Shown piece by piece: positions 14,242-19,526 of a stretch of 19,526 nt of DNA (the stretch's first letter is position 1; every line of letters begins with the position of its first letter). Source of the stretch: Streptosporangiaceae bacterium (GTDB taxonomy: Bacteria; Actinomycetota; Actinomycetes; Streptosporangiales; Streptosporangiaceae); contig JASIBM010000188.1 of NCBI GenBank assembly GCA_030045175.1, positions 1 to 19,526 of the forward strand, in the 5' to 3' direction. A program made the translations under genes and the position numbers. Under the pieces are notes generated by a model. That model was not told the origin of the DNA, made no database searches, and worked only from the letters and a program-made list of their open reading frames with translations.

Positions 14242-15219
14242 CTATGGTATGTGCTGGGGCGCGGCGCGGTCGGCGCCCAGTGCGGCGCCGGCGCTCGCGA
14301 TGATCACGCAGCCGATCGCGAGCCACTGCGCAGGCGACAGCGCCTGGCCGAGCATCACCACGCCGACGAGCGCGGCGACCGCGGGCTCCAGGCTCATCCA
14401 GATGCCGAACACCCTGGCCGGCATCCGGCGCAGCGCCTCGAGCTCGAACCGGTACGGGATGACCGAGGAGAGCAGGCCGATCGCCAGCCCGGAGGCCAGC
14501 ACGACCGGGCGCAGCAGCGTCCTGCCAGCGCTTGCCACCGCCGCGGGCGTGACAAGCACGGCCGCCAGGCACATCGCGATGACGAGGCCGGAGGAACCGC
14601 CAAATCGCCGGCCGGTGCGCGCGGATGCGGCGATGTAGCCTGCCCAGGCGGCGGCCGCGATGAGGGCGTAGATCACCCCGGTCAGCACGGTGGAGCCGGG
14701 CCGCCCGCCATGGTGGCCAAGGTTGGCCACGCCCACGCCCGCGGTGCCGAGCAGGGCGACGCCCCCGCCCGCCAGGAGCACCCAGAGCAGGTCGATCAGG
14801 CGGCGCGATGACGCCACGGCCACGCCGAGCGGGCCAAGGAACTCGATGGTCACCGCGATGCCGAGCGGGATCCTGGCGAAGGCCTGATAGATCGAGAAGT
14901 TCATGATCGCGAGCGTGACGCCGAACGCGGCGACCAGCACGGCGTCCCGCCACGCCCGGTCGGCCACGACGCCGCGCGCGACCCGGCTGGCCTGCCGCCC
15001 GCCGAGCCCGGCAAGCAGCAACGCCGCGGCCCACAGCCGCAAGCCGGTCAGCCCGGCGGGAGAGACCTGGGCGAACATCCTGCCCGCCAGGCCGGCGCCG
15101 AACTGCACGCTCAGCACGCCCGCCGTGAGCAGGGCGGGCGGCGGCACCGCCCGCAGCGGGTCCCTTCCTGGCCCGGCCGGCGCCGGCCTGGCGACGCGGC
15201 TTGCCTGAGCGGATGTCAT
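14242..15219 (-). CDS. EamA/DMT-superfamily exporter, RhtA-like
   Basis: The 325-residue inner-membrane protein has about ten transmembrane helices arranged as two EamA repeats. 'NFSIYQAFARIPLGIAVTIE' followed by 'FLGPLGVAVASSRR', and later 'LLSSVIPYRFELEALRRMPA' followed by 'RVFGIWMSLEPAVAALVG', closely follow the pattern of RhtA, the E. coli threonine/homoserine exporter. An amino acid or similar small molecule is therefore the likely cargo, though the family is broad. The ATG at 15219 lies 21 nt after the ABC permease stop, and the stop codon lies 5 nt before ctaA, so it appears to be a cistron of the same operon. This position is not part of the usual ABC-ctaA neighbourhood as I know it. 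Confidence 0.88.
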   Translation of the reverse strand: MTSAQASRVARPAPAGPGRDPLRAVPPPALLTAGVLSVQFGAGLAGRMFAQVSPAGLTGLRLWAAALLLAGLGGRQASRVARGVVADRAWRDAVLVAAFGVTLAIMNFSIYQAFARIPLGIAVTIEFLGPLGVAVASSRRLIDLLWVLLAGGGVALLGTAGVGVANLGHHGGRPGSTVLTGVIYALIAAAAWAGYIAASARTGRRFGGSSGLVIAMCLAAVLVTPAAVASAGRTLLRPVVLASGLAIGLLSSVIPYRFELEALRRMPARVFGIWMSLEPAVAALVGVVMLGQALSPAQWLAIGCVIIASAGAALGADRAAPQHIP

Positions 15220-15240
15220 GAGGTCATGGTGGCGCTGGGG

Positions 15241-16041
15241 TTATTCCCAGCGGAAGGTGCGCGCCGCGAGCGCCAGGGCAATGATCGCCCAGGCGGCGAG
15301 CACGAGCAGGTCGCGGGCCGGCAGGCCGGCGCCGTACCTGAGCACGGAGCGCAGCCCGTCGGACATGGCGCCTGAGGGCAGCAGGCGAAGCGCCGGCCTG
15401 ACCGAGGCGGGGAACTTAGTCAGCGGGAAGATCACGCCACCGACGCCGAGCAGGATGAGGTAGACCAGGTTGGCGGCGGCCAGCGTCGCCTCGGCTCGCA
15501 TCGTCCCGGCCATCAGCATCGCCAGCCCGCTGAACGCGGCGCTGCCAGCGAGCAGCACGAGCAGCGCGGAGGTGACGCTCACCGCGCTGACCACCGGCCG
15601 CCAGCCGAGCAGCAGGCCGACAGCCACGATGAGGATGACCTGGCCGAGCTCGACCACGAGCACGGTGACCGCCTTGGCCGCGATCAGGCCGGCCCGCGAC
15701 AGCGGCGTCGACCCGAGCCGCTTGAGAACGCCGTACCTGCGCTCGAACGCCGTCCCGATGGCCAGGCTGGTGAACGACGTGGACAGCACCGCGAGCGCGA
15801 GTATCCCTGGCGCGATGAAGTCGATCCGCCGGCCAGGCCCGACGCTGATCAGGGCCTCGGCGCTGAACACCACGAGCAGCAGCACCGGGATGACGAGCGT
15901 CAGCAGCATCTGCTCGCCGTTGCGCGCCAGCGTGCGCAGCTCCAGGCCGGCCTGCGCGGCCACCATCTTCGGCAGCGGGGCAGCGCCAGGGGCGGGGCCA
16001 GGGACTGGGCCGGGGACGGGCGTCCCTGCGAGCTCGGTCAT
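15241..16041 (-). CDS. ABC-2 type exporter permease
   Basis: The 266-residue permease has an Ala/Pro/Gly-rich cytoplasmic N-terminus and about six membrane segments. The central 'FTSLAIGTAFERRYGVLKRLGSTPLSRAGL' region (the amphipathic coupling segment before TM3) and 'NLVYLILLGVGGVIFPL' are typical of ABC-2/DrrB-type permeases, followed by a last helix close to the C-terminus. It should form the membrane part of an exporter with the ATPase encoded immediately upstream, whose stop overlaps this ATG (ATGA). The homologous pair next to ctaA in mycobacteria is annotated as an antibiotic-type ABC transporter. The substrate is unknown; the link to ctaA suggests, without proof, a role in heme or respiratory-chain biogenesis. 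Confidence 0.9.
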   Translation of the reverse strand: MTELAGTPVPGPVPGPAPGAAPLPKMVAAQAGLELRTLARNGEQMLLTLVIPVLLLVVFSAEALISVGPGRRIDFIAPGILALAVLSTSFTSLAIGTAFERRYGVLKRLGSTPLSRAGLIAAKAVTVLVVELGQVILIVAVGLLLGWRPVVSAVSVTSALLVLLAGSAAFSGLAMLMAGTMRAEATLAAANLVYLILLGVGGVIFPLTKFPASVRPALRLLPSGAMSDGLRSVLRYGAGLPARDLLVLAAWAIIALALAARTFRWE

Positions 16042-16982
16042 GAGCGCAGCTCCCGTCCGGTCAGCTCAAGGAAGACGTCTTCTAGCGTCCGGCTTTCGAT
16101 CCGCAGGCTCTGCGCGAGCACGCCTTGCTCGGCGCACCACGCCGTGACCGTCGCCACCACTTGCGGGTCGACGCCTGAGGCAAGCTCGATCAGGTACTGC
16201 CCGGACGGGGACTCCTTCACCAGGGTGCCTTGCGGCAGCGCCGCGAGCAGGCCGCCGGTATCCAGCCCGGGCTCAGCCCGGAACCGCAGCTGGCCCTGGG
16301 TGCCGGTCAGCTCGGCCGGCGTCCCCTCGGCCACGAGCACGCCGTGGTCCATGATCACCACGTGGTCGGCGAGCCGCTCGGCTTCCTCCAGGTAGTGCGT
16401 CGTCAAGATCACGGTCGCGCCCGACGTGCGCAGGCCGGCGATCAGATCCCAGGTCGCCCGCCTGGCCTGCGGGTCAAGCCCGGCGGTCGGCTCGTCAAGG
16501 AAGACGAGCTCGGGACGGCCGATGATCGCGGCGGCCAGCGACAGCCGCTGGCGCTGGCCACCGGACAGCCGCCGGAACGGAGTTCGGGCCGACTCGGCGA
16601 GCCCCAGCCGGTCGATCAGCCATGACGGCGCGATGGGGTGCGCGTAGAACCTGGCCATGACCGCCAGGTAGTCGGCCGGCCTGGCGGTGGTCGGGATCCC
16701 GCCCGACTGGAGCATGACGCCCACCCTGGGGCGCAGCGCCCTCGCGTCACGTGCCGGGTCGAGGCCGAGCACCCGGACGGTGCCCGAGTCTGCGCGCCGG
16801 TATCCCTCGCAGACCTCCACGGTCGTCGTCTTGCCGGCGCCGTTCGGCCCGAGTATGGCCGTCACCTGGCCCCGTCCGGCCCGCATCGACAGGCCGTCGA
16901 CGGCGGTCGTCCGCCCGTATCTCTTGACCAGGCCGCGGATCTCGACGGCCTGCGCATCGCTCACCCACGCGAGTCTAGACAC
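16038..16982 (-). CDS. ABC exporter ATP-binding protein (DrrA/NatA/CcmA type)
   Basis: The 314-residue ATPase has Walker A GPNGAGKT at 45-52, a Q-loop near 'VGVMLQSGG', the ABC signature LSGGQ at 139-143, Walker B LVFLDEP at 159-165, and the switch histidine in 'ILTTHYLEEAERLAD'. The C-terminal extension ending 'RTLEDVFLELTGRELR' is typical of ABC-2 exporter ATPases of the DrrA/CcmA group. It powers the permease encoded next, with ATGA overlap. The first possible start is a GTG at 16982; a GTG at 16964, in the same frame and leading into SDAQAVE, is an alternative. Neither has a clear ribosome binding site, so a leaderless message is possible. Confidence 0.94.
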   Translation of the reverse strand: MSRLAWVSDAQAVEIRGLVKRYGRTTAVDGLSMRAGRGQVTAILGPNGAGKTTTVEVCEGYRRADSGTVRVLGLDPARDARALRPRVGVMLQSGGIPTTARPADYLAVMARFYAHPIAPSWLIDRLGLAESARTPFRRLSGGQRQRLSLAAAIIGRPELVFLDEPTAGLDPQARRATWDLIAGLRTSGATVILTTHYLEEAERLADHVVIMDHGVLVAEGTPAELTGTQGQLRFRAEPGLDTGGLLAALPQGTLVKESPSGQYLIELASGVDPQVVATVTAWCAEQGVLAQSLRIESRTLEDVFLELTGRELRS

Positions 16983-17219
16983 CCCGCGTCTGCCGAGGGT
17001 CCGGCGAGTCCGGGTCGTGACGGTAAATGAACGTTAGATAAACGGACAAGTTGGGCACATCAAAGGTGTCGGTCTTGGTCCCTCGGAACATTGATGCCAT
17101 CGTTGACCATATTGGTCACCGCCCCGGCCATCGCAGCGAAGATTGTCCGGGGCGGGCATCGGCCGTCGGGCGCCGACACTGGCAGCTCCGGCCGTTCGAT
17201 ATGAGGCTGAGGAGATCTT
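16983..17219. promoter_or_regulatory. Divergent control region between ABC exporter and PP2C phosphatase genes
   Basis: This 237-bp spacer separates two divergent units. TGACCA-TAT-TGGTCA (17104-17118) is a perfect inverted repeat with 6-bp arms. GCCCCGG (17121-17127) and CCGGGGC (17147-17153) are another pair with a 19-nt loop, and GTCGG-GCG-CCGAC follows near 17166-17178. The ribosome site of the phosphatase gene (GAGGAG) is about 6 nt before its GTG. No clean promoter pair is visible on either strand. Confidence 0.45.
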
Positions 17220-18890
17220 GTGGCAACTTCAGACGCATCCCAGGCATCAGCCGATCCGCCTGACGAATGGGGCTTGCTCACTGCCTCGCACACCGGAGCC
17301 TCGCACGGCGCGACCGGCCAGCCCAACCAGGACGCCGTGGCCTCGCGGCGGATCGGCGCGGACGCGCTGGTGGTCGCGGTCGCCGACGGGCACGGCAACA
17401 AGCGCCACTTCCGCAGCGTGCGTGGCTCCGGGTTCGCCGTCAGCATCGGGGTTCAGGCCGGCGCCGAGCTGATGAACAGGCTGGAGGCGACCGATACCGC
17501 CGCGCGGATCGAAGACGAGATGCGCGAGTGGCTCGTCCCGGCCATCGTCACCAGATGGCGCGAGGCGGTGCGCGCCGACCTGGACGCGGACCCCTTGACC
17601 GAGGAGGAGGAAGGCCAGCGGGCGCCCGGTGACGACGAGCTGATCGGCTATGGGTCGACGCTGCTGCTCGCGCTGATCTGGCGGCAATGGCTGATCCTGG
17701 CCCAGATCGGCGACGGGGACGTGATCGGGGTAAGGCCCGACGGCAGCCCGCTGCGGCCCGTGCCAGGTGATCCCATCCTCGACGGAAACCAGACGACGAG
17801 CCTGTGCGGTCCGCAGCCGGAAGGCGATTTCCGGGTCCGGGCAGTCGACCTCGAGCGGACGCCGCTGCTCGCGCTGCTGATCGCGACCGACGGCTACGGG
17901 AACGCGCAGGCTTCCGACCCCTGGCCGGAGGCCGTGAGCGCCGATCTCGCCGAGATGATCGGCGAGCGCGATCCCGGGTGGTTCGGCGAGCAGCTTCCCT
18001 CGTGGGCCAGCCGGTGCTCTTCGGCGGAGGGCAGCGGCGACGACACCACGATCGCGCTGCTGATCGCGCCGGGCGCCGCGGTGGCCCAGCAGCGAGCCAG
18101 GCTCGCAGCCGCCGCGCCGACCTTCAAGTACGTGCGGTCGGTGCCCGCGAGCGCGGAGCCAGCCACTGTCCGTGCCAGCGGGGCGAATGGGGCCAGCGGG
18201 GCGAATGGGGCCGGCGGGGCCGACGAGGCCGCGGGCGTGGCCGGGCAGCCCGCGCCCCGAGGATCGTCCGGCCGACGGCTCGGCCGGCGAAGGATCGCCC
18301 TGATCGTGGGCGCTGCCGTCGCTGTCGTGGTGCTTGCGGGCGGGGGCATCTTCGGCTGGCTGTTGTCCCTGGGGAACACCGGCACGGCGAGCGCGAACCC
18401 GTTCACCCATTCGGCCAGCCCTACCGCCACCCCCAGCCGGCCGGCCGGCCATTCCGCCACTGCCAGCCCCTCGGCCAGCCCGGGCCAGAAGCACATCAAC
18501 GTCCCTGTGAGCGGGGTCAAGAAGCTGCCCGCCCTCTCGCCGCAGACGCCGCACCGGACCATCGGCAAGCACGCGGTGATCGTTCTATTCCACAAGCAGC
18601 TCTTCTGGTGCACGGCGTTCTCGCCGCAGCCGACCGGCTGCCGGCAGGTGGAGATGGGCGGGCTGCCAGCGAAGCTCCGCCTGCCGCAGCGGTTCGATCG
18701 GATCAATCAGATCAAGACGTGCCTGGCGAGCGGGTCGAGCCCGACCATCGAGCTGCCCCCGGTTCCCGGTTCGGTGGGTGGCGTGCAGGTGACCTTCAAT
18801 CCTGGTAATCCGAGTATTCCGGGCTTGGAGGCGAGCTTGTCCCTCACGACCTCCCTCACTCAGCAGTGCGTGTCAGGCAACGGCACGTGA
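17220..18890 (+). CDS. Membrane-anchored PP2C-type Ser/Thr protein phosphatase with extracytoplasmic domain
   Basis: The 556-residue protein starts with a PP2C domain (about 18-285). Metal-binding motifs are intact: 'QPNQDAV' with D38, 'AVADGHG' with D56-G57, 'GYGSTLLLALIW', 'AQIGDGDVIGVRP', 'LLIATDGYGNA' and 'GSGDDTTIALLI'. It resembles the PP2C_2-type domain often found with kinases or VWA proteins in actinobacteria rather than PstP. An Ala/Gly-rich linker with an exact 18-bp duplication leads to a single membrane helix near 357-384. A Ser/Thr/Pro-rich stalk and a C-terminal domain of about 120 residues with four cysteines follow, which should lie outside the membrane. It would remove phosphate from cytoplasmic Ser/Thr phosphoproteins, perhaps under control of the outer domain. 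The GTG start has GAGGAG 6 nt upstream. The substrate is unknown. Confidence 0.88.
   Translation: MATSDASQASADPPDEWGLLTASHTGASHGATGQPNQDAVASRRIGADALVVAVADGHGNKRHFRSVRGSGFAVSIGVQAGAELMNRLEATDTAARIEDEMREWLVPAIVTRWREAVRADLDADPLTEEEEGQRAPGDDELIGYGSTLLLALIWRQWLILAQIGDGDVIGVRPDGSPLRPVPGDPILDGNQTTSLCGPQPEGDFRVRAVDLERTPLLALLIATDGYGNAQASDPWPEAVSADLAEMIGERDPGWFGEQLPSWASRCSSAEGSGDDTTIALLIAPGAAVAQQRARLAAAAPTFKYVRSVPASAEPATVRASGANGASGANGAGGADEAAGVAGQPAPRGSSGRRLGRRRIALIVGAAVAVVVLAGGGIFGWLLSLGNTGTASANPFTHSASPTATPSRPAGHSATASPSASPGQKHINVPVSGVKKLPALSPQTPHRTIGKHAVIVLFHKQLFWCTAFSPQPTGCRQVEMGGLPAKLRLPQRFDRINQIKTCLASGSSPTIELPPVPGSVGGVQVTFNPGNPSIPGLEASLSLTTSLTQQCVSGNGT
18174..18209 (+). repeat. Exact 18-bp tandem duplication in the phosphatase linker
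   Basis: GCCAGCGGGGCGAATGGG occurs at 18174-18191 and again at 18192-18209, followed by a degenerate partial third copy from 18210. It encodes Ala-Ser-Gly-Ala-Asn-Gly repeats just before the membrane helix and keeps frame, so linker length may vary between strains. Confidence 0.85.
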
Positions 18891-18928
18891 CGGGTGCCAC
18901 GGCGGCCGGCGTGACCGCGCGTTGAGGT

Positions 18929-18957
18929 TGTCGATGCGTCCGGCTCAGAGCAGAATG
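18929..18957 (+). promoter_or_regulatory. Possible housekeeping-type promoter for the 19057 gene
   Basis: TTGTCG (18929-18934) and CAGAAT (18952-18957) are 17 nt apart, and each matches the -35/-10 consensus at four of six positions. It would give a leader of about 90 nt. This is a weak match by eye in a 166-bp spacer that has no other strong signal. Confidence 0.25.
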
Positions 18958-19056
18958 TGCGCGTGAACCCGTGAATCGGGCGCATCTGCCAATGGGGCAC
19001 ATCGACCAATCGGGCGTCTCGGCTTGGGAGCGAGCCGCCACCTGTGAGGGGGCCAG

Positions 19057-19526
19057 ATGAATTCGAAGCCGTGGGACACCTCGGGCCAGGCGAGGAAGGC
19101 CTTGCACGGCATCGTGCGTGACCCGCAGTACGGCGCGGCGGCCTTGTCACAGCCCGCGGTCATGACCAACCTGCTCAAGGACATGCTGCCGGACGAGCCG
19201 AGGGAGGCTGGCCTGCTTGTCGCTGCCGCGCAGGCGGACCTGGCTGGATCGTTGCGTGGCTACCTGACGCAGGGCCTGGACCCGGCGACCGCGGTGAACC
19301 TGACGGCCACCGCGTTCGTCAACAGCACGTCCCACACGAAGGAGGCGGGCGACTGGGTGGTGACCGAGCTCGCGCTCGCGCTCGGCGTGAACCCGGCCCC
19401 CGCGAGGTTCGACCAGCCCACCGTGCAAGGTCCGGCACCAGTGCCTGCGCCCTCGCCGGCGCCGGCTGCGCCGCCGCCGACCGCCCTGGCCGCGCCGCAG
19501 CCCGGCCAGTCGCCCTGGCCGGTGGC
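19057..19526 (+). CDS. Unrecognised protein, 3' end outside the window
   Basis: An open frame runs from the ATG at 19057 to the window edge (156 complete codons, no stop). It begins MNSKPWDTSGQARKALHGIV. AGGGGG lies 4 nt upstream, and codon use is typical of the genome. Residues 1-112 look like a compact all-helical domain ('LSQPAVMTNLLKDMLPDEPR', 'EAGLLVAAAQADLAGSLRGY', 'GDWVVTELALALG'). From about residue 113 the chain becomes a Pro/Ala-rich low-complexity linker, which suggests that a second domain or membrane segment follows beyond the edge. I cannot name the domain. It reminds me of helical N-terminal modules in actinobacterial multidomain proteins located near phosphatases or kinases, but this is memory-based. 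The gene follows the PP2C gene by 166 nt on the same strand and may belong to the same functional unit. Confidence 0.75.
   Translation, partial: MNSKPWDTSGQARKALHGIVRDPQYGAAALSQPAVMTNLLKDMLPDEPREAGLLVAAAQADLAGSLRGYLTQGLDPATAVNLTATAFVNSTSHTKEAGDWVVTELALALGVNPAPARFDQPTVQGPAPVPAPSPAPAAPPPTALAAPQPGQSPWPV

Noticed and set aside
14237..15034. Upstream extension of the ctaA reading frame (to a 603-residue protein)
   Set aside because: It overlaps the whole RhtA-like gene in another frame on the same strand and has the Arg/Ala/Gly-rich low-complexity look of a shadow frame. CtaA is complete from 14236.
17247..18572. Minus-strand frame of 441 codons opposite the phosphatase
   Set aside because: Antisense to clear PP2C motifs; its composition is that of a GC shadow.

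Overview
The window is a high-GC, gene-dense chromosomal segment of an actinomycete (Actinomycetota). This follows from the base composition and codon use, a WhiB-family regulator, an Lsr2-family nucleoid protein, the glucose-6-phosphate dehydrogenase assembly factor OpcA, and the order tkt-tal-zwf-opcA-pgl beside ctaA and an ABC exporter, which is a known actinobacterial neighbourhood. The genus cannot be named from the sequence; a soil lineage near Streptosporangiales/Frankiales is only a guess. I see no tRNA, rRNA, CRISPR array, insertion sequence or phage gene.

Layout. (1) 30-2421, minus strand: cysH (4Fe-4S assimilatory APS reductase) followed by an AidB-like acyl-CoA dehydrogenase, probably one operon. 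(2) 2613-3110, minus: a whiB-like gene with a near-perfect hairpin terminator and a candidate SigR/SigH-type promoter. (3) 3413-4671, plus: an unrecognised protein with an 18-bp tandem array encoding Tyr/Phe-Pro-Ala-Glu-Pro repeats, then an Lsr2-like DNA-binding protein, closed by a bidirectional terminator. (4) 4763-6186, minus: a small MscS-type mechanosensitive channel and a SatP/YaaH-type acetate/succinate transporter. (5) 6537-13083, minus: tkt-tal-zwf-opcA-pgl, a compact pentose-phosphate operon (ATGA overlap tal/zwf, 23-bp overlap opcA/pgl) that makes NADPH and interconverts sugar phosphates. A 16-bp perfect palindrome lies just upstream of tkt. (6) 13223-16982, minus: an ABC-2 exporter (ATPase and permease, ATGA overlap), an RhtA-like EamA exporter, and ctaA (heme A synthase), all tightly packed. 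(7) 17220-19526, plus: a membrane-anchored PP2C-type protein phosphatase with an extracytoplasmic cysteine-containing domain, then the start of a further gene cut by the window edge.

Core metabolism fills the middle. The less usual parts are the repeat protein beside the Lsr2 variant (3413-4671) and the phosphatase locus at the right edge, which probably continues outside the window. Several start codons were moved inward from the longest open frame where a ribosome binding site decided it: cysH 2421, lsr2 4336, satP 6186, tkt 13083, ctaA 14236.
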